Shown here in pieces: positions 41,441 to 55,400 of a stretch of DNA of 64,000 bases. The translations under genes were made by a program, and so were the position numbers. How positions within the stretch are numbered: the first letter of the stretch is position 1; every line of letters begins with the position of its first letter. Origin of the DNA: Phallus indusiatus (lineage: Eukaryota; Basidiomycota; Agaricomycetes; Phallales; Phallaceae); NCBI GenBank assembly GCA_027605045.1, contig JAQFWX010000017.1, positions 1-64,000 of the forward strand, given 5' to 3'. A model generated the notes under the pieces. It did no database searches. It saw only the letters and a list, made by a program, of their open reading frames with translations, and was not told the DNA's origin.

Positions 41441-44400
41441 AAGGCTGACTAACAGCATACAGGGCAAGATATTTTATAGAATACAATATACAAATGATGG
41501 ATGCAAGACCACACGGGGGTTACACATGACAGTGCGTGTACCGGACGGAGGAAAAAAAGCGGGCTAAGGCAGATAGTTGGTGGGGTAGTCGTGAAAAGGG
41601 TTAGCGGGCGTCTAAACATGTTATGTTGCTGATTGCTGGGTCTGTGCGTAGAGATAAGAAGGCTGACGGTGTGAGTGATGGGGGTGATAAGTGTAGGAAT
41701 GGAACAGAGCCATTGGAATGACGCTGGAAGAATCAAAGTTAGGGATAAAAGCGAGAAAAAAGGTATGCCAGCGTACGTGCGTATTTGAAGTGGTACCGGA
41801 ATAACAATCGTGTGTGGAGATTGAACCACATCACGAATTTTCATATGCAATAGAAATAATAAGAGCAAATCAAACTGAAATGCTTTTAGAGGAAACAGGA
41901 GTGGACCAAATTAATGAAATACTTACATCGATTGGCGAGAAAAGCGGTCGGGTGGCAAATGCCCAACCATCGCGTGTATGATGAGAAAAGATGGTCTGGA
42001 AAAATACTACGGTGTGTGTGGAAGGGACAGATTGAGGATGAGTGAATAGTTGAAAATGAGGCTATACAAAATAAATTAACAGAGATATTGGCGGAAGAAA
42101 GAACAACACGTACTTACATGATTGTATAGTGGGGACGAGGGTGAGGTTGGAGTTGATAACGGAGGGGCGAACAATGTTGATGCAAACACAGACTATTAAA
42201 TAATAATAAAGTAAATTGAGGTCGTATTCAGTCCCCGATGCAAATTTTGTGAGATGCTGTCTACGCGTCGCGCAAGCATTTCTTCAAATTTGCCTACACA
42301 TGGTTTTCAGTAAGAAAATTTGGAAATCATGAAACATACAAACCTCTTCTAATTCTTCCAGCGCTTCATTGACTTTATCGGGTCGTATATTAGAACTGGC
42401 TTTCAGCCATTCAATCTGACGTCGTGTATTAATAGTCGTTTTTACGGCAGCATGATGCTCTTCTAACACTGCCGCACGTTGAAGAAGTGTTTCCTAGATA
42501 ATATAAATGTATTTTACAATGCTCGTATCGTCGCAAAATAGTTACTTACCTTGGCGGATCAGGCGTTTATGTAACCCTTGATATCCCATATGGTTTGCCC
42601 GTTGTACACCAGTGAGAACGTTGGTGAGATGTAAGTGGTGGCGCCGTGTAAGGATCTACTTTAAATCATAAAGATTGTCAGTTATTGCTGAGAGATTGAG
42701 AGAAACAGGTAAACGTACCGCTGTGGCAAGTGGCAACGTGTTATGTTAGGATATCATTGTTGAGGATGGCGTGGGCGATATGGGCTGTGCATTGGACTGT
42801 GGTGTTGAGGGATAACGGGAAAGGGCGAAACTGTATTAAGATGATAAGAAAGACTAATCAATGAAGATAAAGTAAATGGAGATTGAAAGTAAACAACTTA
42901 CTTGGAAAGGAAAAAAGGGATGGTCATGGCAGGGCAGCGTCAAGTAGGGCACGCATGCAGTGGCTGCGTATGGTTTTAAGCTCTGATAAAGTGAACGGTG
43001 AACAAACGAGTAAAATAAGGACGTACCCCGTTGAGATATCGTGTTGAGGATGGCGCACGATATGGCTGTTTGAGAAACTGGCGGTAAAGCAAGCCAGTCA
43101 GTCTAGGTGGACGAAGAATAAGGAGATGGCAATGGTACAGAGGGAAGTGGGACAAGAAAAATGACAAATCTATATGGAACATGGAATACCCAATGTGTCA
43201 GCGTGATCAAATTTCGATCTGAGTATGAAATGACTTACGAAAGGAATGTCGCAATAATGCAGCAAGATACAAAGCCCGGTTTGACTTTGGCGCAGGCTGA
43301 GCAATGATTAGAGGATAGGAGGCCTAGTGAATGTAATTAGACGAAAAGATGATAAAACAACAAAGAGCGCTGGGAGACATGCCTTTAAACGTTCATAGTA
43401 GCGTTGATAATGAGTCGAGAATAAGACATTTCAAAAGGACCTATCAGGGAAGAAAATGAGTAATAATGAAAAAGAATGGAGCGAAAAGGTCTTACCGTTT
43501 GCGTAAAGGACAGGACGACCCTTTGAATGGGTTTGAACAAGGGCTAATTGGTGAAGAAAGAAGCGAAGATAAAGAGATGGGGCGGCGGTGAAAGTAAAGA
43601 CTACGGAAAAACATTTTAGAAAAGGCGAATATCCAAAGATAAAGATAAATACGCACATTAAGTAACTTATATACAGATAGATAACTATTGGCTAGCGTGG
43701 CGAAATTCATAAGCTTGGGTCTGGGCGATGCTGATCGAGGGAGATAACGGAGGGAGGATACTTTAAGACAATTTTAAAAGACAATTATGATAGCGTAAAT
43801 TGACCACTTACTTTGAGCAAAGCAAAAGGTGATGGTGACCGCACCATTGAAGATAGAGGCAAATACAAATAAGGATACTCCTTTTCGGCTGCTACGTATG
43901 GATCAAAGCTTTGATAAGCCGAATGAGTAAGACAAAGAAAAAAGCAACATAACAACGTACTTTCATATTAGAACTGTTGAATCAATGACAGATGATAACA
44001 GAGTTCCAACAGGAACTAACCGTTTACCACCACGTCTTTGCATGTTGCAGCTGAATGGCTAAAAGAAAAATTGGTGATTACGATGTAGTGGGGACGTATT
44101 TCTAATCTAAACGTTGAGAAAACAAAATGAATGGGTAATGAAGGTACGAACCTAATTGCAAACAAAGATCGAGTGGGTACAAGGGACGACGGTATTGTAT
44201 TGAAGACGGCAGAACCGAACAGAATGAGGTCTAAATGAAAATATGGGCATAGGAAGAGAAACAAAAACAGACGACGATGTACCTTGATATTTCAAGCCTC
44301 CTTCAGAATAACAACCATCGCTCCTCTAGGCGAAAGCAAAAGACCTTGGCAAAAGAGCGTGATCTAAAGGTAGCATTAGAGGAAAAAAGAGGCGGATGAT

Positions 44401-46375
44401 GTTATGGGATACAAACCCGGTTTTGAGGTGATAGGGTCACTGATTGGAAGAGCGTTTAAGAGTCAACGTTATAGATACAGAAAAGGGGGATGACGGTATA
44501 CCTTTGTATCCAGAAATAATGGAGGCCGCAAAATGGAGCATTACGTCCTTAGAAGAGCAGTTGGACGAAGAAAATGACTGATTGAAAGAGCGGTATAAGA
44601 GTCAAAATGATAGATAAAAGAAAGAAAAGGGGAATGGCAACGTACCTTTGTATATAAAGCAGCATGCGAATAACGATTGGGTTTGCAAATTCAACGATAT
44701 CCCGCTTCTTCAAGTCTTATGGACGAAAAAGGAGCTACGTAAACTAAGATACTTTTAGATACAACGCAACTTTGAAAAGACTAATAAAGGATTTACATGG
44801 GACGCGAAAATATGGACGAGTCTGGCGGTCAGGTTAGGATGGGCCGATGTCAAATAAGGAGTACCAAATTTGAGTAAAGAAAGACCTACGAACAATGGAA
44901 GCAAGGAAATTAGTGATAAGAACAAAAGGCTGATAAGAAATGAATTACCCACGTTGACGGGTTCAGGACTTTGACTGGTTGAAGACATTGGCGGGTTTAG
45001 GAAGAGTGGATGGTGTACCAAAGAGACTATGAACACCGAATCAGATGGATGAATGGAAGAAGTAGCGACCAAACGACGTACCATGGTGGGATAATTTTGG
45101 GAGGAGGGCAATAACGGGGGTGTTTATACTCGTTATTTGGTGTGGCGAACGGTGGAACGACGATGGTAAGACAAAGGTGGATACAAGGCGAAAACAGATC
45201 AAACTATTCAAACGAATATTAAGTGAAGCTCAAAGCATAAGTAAGAAAAAATAAAGGAACACGCACCCTGAACGAAATGGTGACAATGACGGGAAATAAC
45301 TGTCCTCATCTTGGTTAGTTGTTGGCGTTGGTTGGTGAGTATTCGCGGTAGCAGCAGAACATGAAAGTGGAAGCTGTTTTTCTGGCACGAGGGAAATGTT
45401 GAAAATGTTCTGGATGGGAAGACGGAAGTTGGTTGACAGTGAAGGAGGTAGCGGTAGCAGAAGCCGCTACGGGAAATGGGTGATAATAGGGGTGGTAATG
45501 AATACAGAGCGAGATAGTACAAGAATAGTCTGAAGAAAACAATGTTTTGTATGATAAAGAGGAAAGAAAAAAAGAACCGCGCACCTGATGAAAGAGAAAG
45601 GCCACCTAGTCACAACAAACGTCTAACGCTCATTAACTCAGTAGAGACGGGCAGTACGGGAGATCCAATGGGTAATAATCTGATATAAACGTTAGATGAA
45701 AAGCAGAACGGAAGAGTAGAAATAGATAAATACCTAAGTGCGACTGACGGAGTGACAGAGTTTTGAAGGACGTCTTGGCGACATGGTCATAAGAGCAGTT
45801 GTTGCTTTTCCGAACGGAGAAGAATCTGCAATCATGAAAATTGGAAGTTAGATATTCAACCAAAGGAAAAAAAATGGAAAGTAAACACGAACCTGGTTCT
45901 GATTCAAAGGCTGGGTGGGTAGGGAGTCGTCGCTGCAGGATAGATTAGTGACGCTTTAGAATCGAAAAGAGCACGGCGACATACTGCAGTCCCAGTAGTC
46001 GTCCCTGTCCACCAAAAGTATAAGAGAATATCTGCAAACGATGTAGAAATAAAGGTCAGTTAAATGACCAAAATTCGATCCAAGAAGACGACTTACATGA
46101 AGCATAAGTGGATCCAATAAATAGACTAATGTTCGTTATATAAAAAACCTATAGGAGAAAAAGTTAGTAAGATGAAATAGAAAAGGAAAGGCTTACTGTC
46201 TGCTAATGAGTGTGTAGACAGCCGTCAACGACTGTAGTGGGAACGAGGATGAAGATGGCTGGCTTGCTGAGTCGCAAGCCAGTAGGATAGAATGTCGTCA
46301 CCTAGGTTGACAATGTGACATTTGGAAGACAGGATTCGGCATTCGCCGTTTAAACGCTGGTCTGAACGTCATCCG
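41441..46375 (-). repeat. Pyrimidine-rich intron-like repeat family, minus-strand field including the left palindrome arm
   Basis: Plus strand purine-rich throughout. The part 42,590-46,375 is the reverse complement, with divergence, of 46,430-49,990. The head near 46,205-46,235 (minus strand) precedes intron-like 46,196-46,149. Modules repeat inside: a GTTGAGGATGGCG-GCGATATGG block occurs at about 42,762 and 43,030, and GTAGTGGGGACG occurs at about 42,127 and 44,085. No protein is supported. Confidence 0.65.
42240..42493 (-). pseudogene. Coiled-coil protein relic, possibly sorting-nexin/BAR-like
   Basis: An exon at 42,493-42,344 (50 codons, bounded by TCTAG and GTTTGT) reads ETLLQRAAVLEEHHAAVKTT, INTRRQIEWLKASSNIRPDK and VNEALEELEE. 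After an intron of about 45 nt a second piece reads KFEEMLARRVDSISQNLHRG. The charged helical pattern resembles the C-terminal BAR-type coiled coils of fungal sorting nexins, but that is a weak similarity from memory. The phase between the two pieces is off by one and no other domain is near, so it is called a relic. It lies just outside the left edge of the palindrome. Confidence 0.4.
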
Positions 46376-46440
46376 AAGTCCCGTTAATCAATTCATCGGC
46401 TTTCGGCACATTTTTTTTACCGGGGTAACTTGATTCATTA
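46376..46440. other. Axis (spacer) of the 7.4-kb inverted repeat
   Basis: Between the two facing heads (...GCTGGTCTGAACGTCATCC and GGATGACGCTCACGCCAGC...) lies a spacer of about 65 bases. It has its own imperfect symmetry: GTTAATCAATTCA on the left and TGATTCATTAAC on the right, with a T8 run in the middle. It could be a divergent promoter or simply the join left by the inversion-duplication. Confidence 0.6.
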
Positions 46441-49400
46441 ACTGTTCTTTGGATGACGCTCACGCCAGCGCTTGTCCGGAAAGTTCCGAACCTTTCGAAC
46501 GAATGACACACTGTCACTTATGTGACGACATTCCCTATTGGCTTGCGACTTCAAGCCACCATTTCTCCTCGTTCTTACTGCCGTCGTTGACGGCTATCCA
46601 CGCTCATTTACAACATGGTAAGCCTTGATTTTCTCCTATCTGATCGTTTGTACTAATGTTTTTCCTCATGATAGGTCTTTTTTTTTCGAACAAGGTCGAT
46701 CTATTTTTTGCAACCGGTCGTCCTTTATGGCGTTCACAGTACGTTGTTTATTTTATCGATTACTAGTCCTCCAACTCACGTTTATTTCTCTGCCATATCT
46801 AGATAACTCTCTTTCAATCTGTCTCCCCAGCCATCGCTCTAGAGGTACGTATTGTGTCCCTCTCCTTTCCATTCACCACCAACACATCGTACAGCGATTC
46901 TTCAACCCTGATGTTTTAACCGAACAAGGTTCGTTTCTGCTTTTCTTTCTTCCGTTTTTCTCACCGTTGATTTTAGTTTTACGCTGATTTGGAACGATTA
47001 TACGGTAAACTGTTCCCGCAACGTTGTTTTGTCTCATCACAAGGTACGTTCTTATTCGGTTCTTTCTCTATTTCTTTAAAGCGATATCAGTTTTTTCTAG
47101 TCGTACAGTCCCGCTATCACTTCTTCCAAAGTTCATCATCCTTTCCCCCGCAACCACCATCCTCCCAATATCGCTCTCACCGTAAGTTTTTTCGTTTTTT
47201 CTCATTGTGACTTCTTATCGTCGTCCTTGATAGTCTTTTGTCAATCTATCCATTCTCACCAGCGTCACCCTCCTTCCTTAACCGCCATTCATCACCTCCA
47301 CCGCCATCCTCCAATCTCTTAAGATGTACTACTGCACCATTTTTTCGCCAATTCTCTAAGTTCTCCGTTACTTTGTTCAAGTCCCATTTCACTCAAATGT
47401 ATATCAGTTTACATTTTTCTTCGTCCATCTACTCATCTATCACTGCCCTACCCTTTTTAACCAAACGGTAGGTTCTTTATTACCCTATTTCATCGTTCAT
47501 ACTAATGTTTTTTCCTTTCAATAGGTCTCATGTCAGCCCGCGCCCGCACCTCCTCCCTTGTAAGTTGTTCTTCTTGTCTCTACATATGGAGAAACTAACA
47601 TTGCGTCTTTCTAGTATTATTTCCTCTTTGTTTAATTGTCTACGCCTAATCGTTTTCGCCCTGTATTCCTCTCACTGTCGTAACTCGTTTCTTCTTTCAG
47701 ACACCCACGTTTAATAGTGAGTTATTTCTTTGAAATTCGATTTGTATCTCTATAACTAACATCTCAATTTACCGTTCCAGATCATTCTTTTTCTAAACCC
47801 GGTGGGTTGAGTCAGGCGCAATGTCAGTTGGACGCTGCCGTTCAAAGGTATGTCGCCGTGTTCCTCTTACTCCTTTTCTGTGCCGACACTTTTATCATTA
47901 TAGCCTCGTCCATCTTCCTTATTATCACGCTCGACACCGGGTTCGTATTCCTTCCTATCGTCCGCCTCTTTTTTCTTCTAATGGTACCTTTAGATCACGC
48001 TCCTCCGCTAAATTGGGATTTAGGAGTTGGGTGTCATTGGATGATCACTCAAAGGGTCTTTGTTTTGTTTTGTTGTACGTTTTAATCTATCTTCTTTTCC
48101 TTCTTTCTATTAACTGTTTGCCTTCCGAAGCACCCACTCTCAAACCATGCCGCTGTATACGACGGTCCTCCTACCATTGCCACGCTTTCTTTTTCATCAT
48201 TGAAGATGTGCGTATTTCTATCTCTCTAAGTCAGAAGTTCATTACATTTACTTGATTTTATAGCCCGTCTCCTTTTTACTGGTTTTCGGAGGATACGCTC
48301 TCCAAAGTATTAGTTCAGGGCATCAGATGAATGGTGGATCAAAGAGCGACGCTTGTTATCCTGATGAAGGCTTGAGGCGTGAAGGTATGTTTTTGTCTGT
48401 TTCCTTTCTGTCTTTATGCTTATATTTAGCCCCAAACCCGTCCTGAACTTCCTCTGCGAACCGCCAACATCCAACCAATGCCAATGTCCCTTGTCGCATT
48501 CGAACTTTCTATCCCGAGGTATGTAGCACGACCACTCGTAAGTCGTCATCTTAGGGTTTTGGTGTTTATGATTCAGACGGTCGTCCTTATTCTTTAGCAC
48601 CAATCTCAGCAATGATACCTCGTTCTGTACAGGGTCCTCAAGCATTGACACAGCGGTTGAAACGCAGCGTCTTTATGCCAGTGCAAGGTATGCCGTGATA
48701 AACCCTTTCTTTTTCCTTCCATTGATCATGCCGCTTTTAAGACCTAACCCCCACAAAACCACCTTTTCTGATGTCGTCACCCCCACTCCAACCACTCCAT
48801 CTCCCACTCAATGACTAATGAATACGGTCGCTCTCACTCTTTGCTGTTATTAAGGATAACAGTAACGGTACTGTATGTCCTTTTTTTCTCTCTCGTGTTC
48901 AACACTCCTTAAACAAGCGGTAGGTCTTTACTCCTCCACTTCATCATTTGTACCGATGTTTTCCTCCAGTAGGCGTTTTTTTACAATGAGCTTGACTCTA
49001 TTTCACTCCGATATGTTATCCTTTCAATAGTGAGTTGTCCGTTTGATGAAGTTCTAATCATATAACTAACATTTGCTTTACGTTGTTTGAAGATCATTCT
49101 TTCTCATTTTGCCGACCCCCATGTATACTTATACAACGTACGTCGTCACGTTTTTCCTTTCTCAATCGCAACCAACACATCCTACAGCACCGACTCGACT
49201 CGACCGTTTCCACCGCCCATCCCTCCAACATCGACCTCATTCATCCTGCCATCGCCTTTTACCCTATCAGCTTCAATGAAGAAGCAAAGCTAATGTGGTT
49301 TTAACCTCCTGGTCACTTTCAAACCCCCGACTTACCATCGCCTGCTTAATGCAGGTCTTTACCTTAACTGGTCCCCACTATAATGCTCTCATAACTGTGG

Positions 49401-52400
49401 CGTTTTTTCTTCCAGCCTTTCAACATCATGGTACGTCGTCCTTCGTTTTGCTCTTCTTTCAATCTCATTTCCACTAGTGTTCGTCTAATTCCTCCTACAT
49501 CGTTAATGTTGGTCCTACCCGTTTACCGCTTTATCAAACTTGGGTATGTCCTGATCTTACTTGTTTATTCTCACTTGTTCACCGTTCCCTTTGTCAAAGC
49601 TTAGAACCATACACAGCCGCTGCAGGCGTGCCCCTATTTGACGTTCCCCTGCCATGGACAGTGCTCCCCTGGCCATCAGTTTTTCCTTTCCAAGTAAGCT
49701 GTTTACTTTCTCCATTTACTTTATCTTCATTGACGAGTCTTTGTTCTCATCTTAATACAGTTGCGAATCGCCCTTTCCCGTTATCCCTCAACATCACAGT
49801 CCCATGCACAGCCCATATCGCCCACGCCATCCTCAACAAAGATATTCTAACATAACACATTGCCACTTGCTACAGCCGTACACGTTGCCTGTTTCTCTTA
49901 ATCTCTCGGCAATAATCGACAATCTTTATAAGTAGATCCTTACACGGCGCCACCACCTACATCTCACCCACGTTCTCATTGTACAACCATCTAAGTATGT
50001 AACTTTCATTCATTCATGCTTATCTCTGTTAATTTACGTTATATAGCTTGGTTTCGCTCAATACTCAGTCCAAGGTCTTTCCGCTGTTTTGCCCTCCAAG
50101 CCCGCATTACGAACAAAGCGAAAAGGTATGTATGTATTTGTTTATTTCTCCTTATAGACTTTTCAACTTACTATGAACGTAGTTTACTCTGTTCAAATCA
50201 CGGTTTATGCCCGTGATATCCAAATACAGGCCAAACGTGTCCCCTCTTATCATATCAGTCCCTACCCGCGTCTGTGGTACTACCGTCGCTATAGCTTCTT
50301 TCTGATCGTTTTAATGTGTATGTATTTCCTTCTGCTTATCTCTTCTTTCGCGATTTCTCAGTTTTTTCCCTTAGTTCCAACAACTCTCGCTCCTTTCTTT
50401 CATGTCGGTGTATCCCCAAGCTTAAAAACACCGTAAGCCACGCACTTTTTCTCATGTTTTGAACGTCAGTTTAACTTTATATCTGTTACTATCATTGTCT
50501 CACATGCTCTTTCTAAGTTCACAGATCATCTCTATCATACGGTCGTAAGTCTTGCGGTATCTCTCATCTGTCTTTGGCTCAACGCCCTTTGCCCATTGCT
50601 ATCTCTCTAACTTCCTATCTCACACAGTTAAGCAGGCTACATGTTCGTGATTACGGAATCGCACACCTGCTCATCCTCGATGCTCTGACCTTTTTTTCTC
50701 ATTTTATTTCGTCTCATTGGTATTATTGATATGATTAGTTTAGTACTGTACACCTTTTAATAATGATTTATGCTAAATAAACCACTCCTGCGGTCGCGCC
50801 TGCATGTGTGATCACGAAAGAGTGACTCGGCCGTTATCCGGCACCAATTTCTTTTCCTTTGCACCACATCCACCGCCCATCACTATGGTCCTTCAATCCT
50901 CCAAATGAAAGACGCCGTCAATAAGATTGGCAAAGACTTGCTTGGAGATCAATTGTTGTGGTCGCTCGCATTGTTAGTCTTCTATTCTCTTCTCTCCCCA
51001 GTCGCGGCGTTACATTTATCTGCTTTCTACAGCCCAACTATCATCTACTGGGTTTTGAGACTATAGACGGGCGTTGATTCAACAGACGTGATATCAGAGT
51101 ACGTCCAATCTTCGCTCTTTTCCCTTCTTTTTGACCAACCATTTGTCTTCACAAGGTCCAACCCATACTACGCCCCTCGTTCTGAAGCATTCTTCCACAT
51201 TGCCCCACTCGTTATTGCTGTCGCCGCCGCTTTCTTATTTCTCTCAAAATATAGTAAGTTAGTTACGTTCAGTCTCAGATTGCTTGAAGATCATCTGATA
51301 ATCTTTTTTATTGGTTTAACAAAGCGCCGTCGTCCAGAGCGGGACTTATCTCCTGCGTCACCCTCGCGAATGAGGGTTTAAGTTTTATCCTTCAGTCATG
51401 CGGTATGCTTCTCTCTTCCTACCTTTTTACTTCAATGTTCATCTGAAACTGACGTTTTCCTTATGTCTAGGTACATCTTTCGTGCCGTCATCTGCGCTCC
51501 ACCCTCTCGTCCTTACTTTATAACAATGCAAGTTTTTTTTTCGCCCGTTAAAGTCTCTTTTCTTTCCTTCATTCTAACACTTCTCTTAGATTCAACTTCC
51601 TTCCCTCCTGTCCCAGCTCTCTCTCCATCCCGCAATGCGAGCTATGCGTTTCCAAGCATAATGTAAAAGGTGTGCTCCCGTCTTTTTAGTTCGGTTGAGT
51701 TTTTCTTAGTTAAAATCTTTTCCGCCCTCAGCTCTGCTCCAAAATTTCAAGTCTTCTCCAACCCAACCGTAAATTATGGCATCGCAAGGGTATGCCATTG
51801 TTTATTTTGTCTTAAGTCGCGTATTACTTACTAAACTTTCATTGACATCTTTGACAGGCCGTTCTTTTTGTCCTACGTTAAGGCTGTAACGGTATTACCG
51901 TCAACCATGGAACATAACCGTCGCCGTATGTATTGTATTCTTCATTCTTTTCCCATTTCTGAAGCGTTGTCTACAGTCACCACCACCCCAAACTGTACAA
52001 CCGTCGCTGATGGCCAAACAAGTCAGTTTTTATTTCTTTCTTCCTCATTATCATCTCCAACGCGTTTTCGCTTATTTAGGCGTTGTTCGCACCCTGCTTA
52101 TCTTGTTTTCGCTGCCCGTAGTAAGTTATCCGTTTTACTAGTAGCTTCTATTCGTACAAGTAACCTTTCATCTGTATTGTTTTCAGATCGTCTCTCATTT
52201 TCTGTCTCAATCTGCAACCCACGTCTATCGATTAATTGTAAGTCGGGTCTTATATCTCCCCATCTTTCATTTCGCTCAGCCGCTTTTCATTCCCCTTCCC
52301 CAACTGTAGCGCCCACCACCATTTGCACTACTACCGCCATACGTGCCATATTGTTACCTTCGTCTTTGCCACGCCAAATATACTGGAAACGTAAGTCTCG

Positions 52401-55400
52401 CATTCTTTTAACCTGCGTTAATCCATCCTGAACAAATCAAACCAGCCTACCTCCATCATCTGTCGCGAAACTATAAACCTATACCTCTTTATTTGTAAGT
52501 CATTTTACGCTTTATCGTACGTTTAATTTAACCCATTCTGTGACCTTTGCAGACTATTGCCTTGCCTGTGACGCAGAACGACAGCTGTGGCAAGATCGCG
52601 CATTGTTGACCTGATCTTGTGGCGTTTGCAATTGAACGGTGCGTCCCTTTCCTTTTTCTTCCTTATTGTGATGGCATTGGTACTTACGTTACATGTTACA
52701 GACTTTCCAAGAAGGCTTGCAGCTAAATGCCACCGCTTCACTTCGTTCGACAGAGAGAAAAGGTGTAGGCTCCCGAGTGTTACAAAAGGCGGTGGAGCAA
52801 CGGGCAAACTGAAGGACATTGACATTGATCATGGTATTGACGGTACGTCGTCATATTCCTTATTAACCACAGTATCGTTACTGACCTATTAAGTCTATAG
52901 AGCTCCTTTATTTTACCATCCCAGCCCTCTCTGTCCTCCCTGTCGCCGTCACTCACTATCGCGCCGATACACTTTTATTCTCCCCCCACCCTTCTCTTCA
53001 TTATACAACCTCTTGCATCTCAACATAAACCTTGGGCGTAACCTCTTTTCTCCACAAAACTGGCTGCCGCATCTACAAATTTTGCCCCCAATGGCATCAA
53101 TACTAATTAATGAAGATGAGGACGATTAAAATACTCCGTCATTGCCGCTCTTTTTTCTCGATTTCTAAGTGTGCTAACCTTTATTCTTCCTTTAGTATAC
53201 TCTAATTATTGTTCTTTATAGACCACGCTGGCCCAATCCACACCATTTCATCCTGCACCGCCTTTACTTTGCGTGGTCTCCGGTATTCAATAAAACTCCT
53301 TCACGCCAAAAAGTAAGCTGGTATCTTTCTACTCGGTTCCGCTTTTAATGCTTTTTTGTTCATTTTGTCTTTCTAGTCTCTGTCTTTGTTTCTTTTCATT
53401 TAAATTATTGTCTTCCTCCGTCGTCAAAGTTCCCGACACCCGTGTTTCATGCCCTATCCTGTCAAACAAGGTATTTTATCTACTTGTTCTTTTCTACCCT
53501 TATAAGTAAGTTCAGCGCCCCATCCAGAACCCGTTCAAACGCATCAATAATAGAACTGACAATAAACCTTTATTGTCATAGAAACCGTCCCACACTCTGG
53601 CACCCATTATAAAACGTAAGCGCGTTCTTTATCTTTCTTCTCTCTCTTGACCTGCGTGCTTATATATCTATATTTAGACTGTTCTTTCCGCTGTCTCTTT
53701 CCTATCGATGTTCATAATTATACCACCGTCGTCTGCTTTTCGTCAGCCTGTTATTCAACTTGGCCAGAATGCCGATGCAAGCGATTGCCTTGCGCATTTT
53801 ACTACTAAGGTTAGCCGCCGTCTTTTATTTTTGTTTTCATACATTCAAATTAAAATTTGCTTTATCTGACACTGTATAATAAAAGTCAGCCCTATCCCTC
53901 CGACATGACACCACCGTCTCCTTGCCATCGACAAGTAGAACCACCCGCCATCGTTGCCTTCGTTTCCTTTGCTGCTTTCATATAGCCGTACGTCGTTCAT
54001 CCATCTTCCTTTATTTCGTAAATCTGACACTTCATCTATGTTGATTAGCGCACGCCTTTATTGGCTCATTCCTAAGCCTTTGCCAATGTTTTAACGGTGC
54101 GTCACCTGCACTTGTTTTCCTGGTCGCTCCAGTCTCAATAACTCAAGGTCCGTCTTTATTTTTTTCCGTTCTCTGCCTTTGTTTACATCTTCGTTACCTT
54201 TAGATCTGATCCAATCAAAAAGAGCTCGCCTGTTCTTTTTGTTTTCGCCACCGTCTTCATGCCTTGTTTCCGCCACCTTCGTTCCTCATTCAATAAGCTC
54301 TTTTGGACAAACGATCAAAGGTGTGCTGCATTTATATGTCTATCAGTCTTTTCCTTCTTTTCTAACGCCTTTCAGGGTTACCCTCTTCCGCCCTTATACT
54401 TTCGGTATTGCTATCGCTGTTGCCCTCGCCGCTTTGCTAAACAATGTAGGTAGTTTATTCTTTTCTAATTGTTACCGTTTTCTTACTTTATCATTGTTTA
54501 CTAGAATTTCTTATTCTAATTCATCGTCGTGCCCCACCGTTATTATTGCTTATTGCCATCACCTATACAAACATAACATTAACCGTTCCAAAGCCTATTC
54601 ACGCCCGTGGAATACTTTGGTAAGTTTTACTCTGTCACTTTGTCACCAGTTTTTCCCATTCTAATTGCGATTCCCAGCCTTTTTGCTCTCCTTCAAGTCT
54701 TATCATTCCATTTGACATTTCTCCCACCATCGTAAGCCTTTTTCTTATCTTTTGTCCGTCTAATGAGTTCCTGACTTTCATCGGTCAGCTTGCACCTACG
54801 TAATCTCCTTTGCAAGTCACTCGTCTTACTTTTGATTGTAAACTAACTAACACTATCTTTTAGCACTATTTTCACTCTTGGGGATCCCAACACGCACAGT
54901 TGGATGTGACAACGCTCAGTGTCATTGGTTGTGACTCGCACCAATAAGTCTTCCTAATCGCTCTCATTCCCACCGCCGTCGTCGACGGCCATCTACGCCA
55001 TTGACGCAAATGGTAAAAAGTTTTATTTTTCTATTTTTCATTCTTACTCATGTTTTCTTTCCTAATAGACCTTTTACCACCTTACGGTTGTTATCAAACT
55101 CAACCGCAGGCCTTTCTCTCCAGCCTTGCTGCTGTTCGCAGCGGTGTTACTACACGGTTGCTTTTTGATCAGGTTCGCCTTTATCTCCATTCTCTTCATC
55201 ATTCTTTGACGTTAGGAACCCTTTCTCTCTCAGCAGGCTTTCCAATCGGGTTTGTCGCATCGGCTTTATTCCATCTGCTATCAGGACACGTAACGCCCTG
55301 GACACTTCAAAGCTCACAGTAAGCCGTTCGTTTGTTTGATTTTCGATCTATTGTCATTTGCTTAATCATTTTAGGCCTTTTAATCATTTCCATTCACACC

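Noticed and set aside
46465..46500. Heat-shock-element-like inverted GAA/TTC units in the repeat head
   Set aside because: Only two units fit the nGAAnnTTCn spacing and the other heads do not conserve them.
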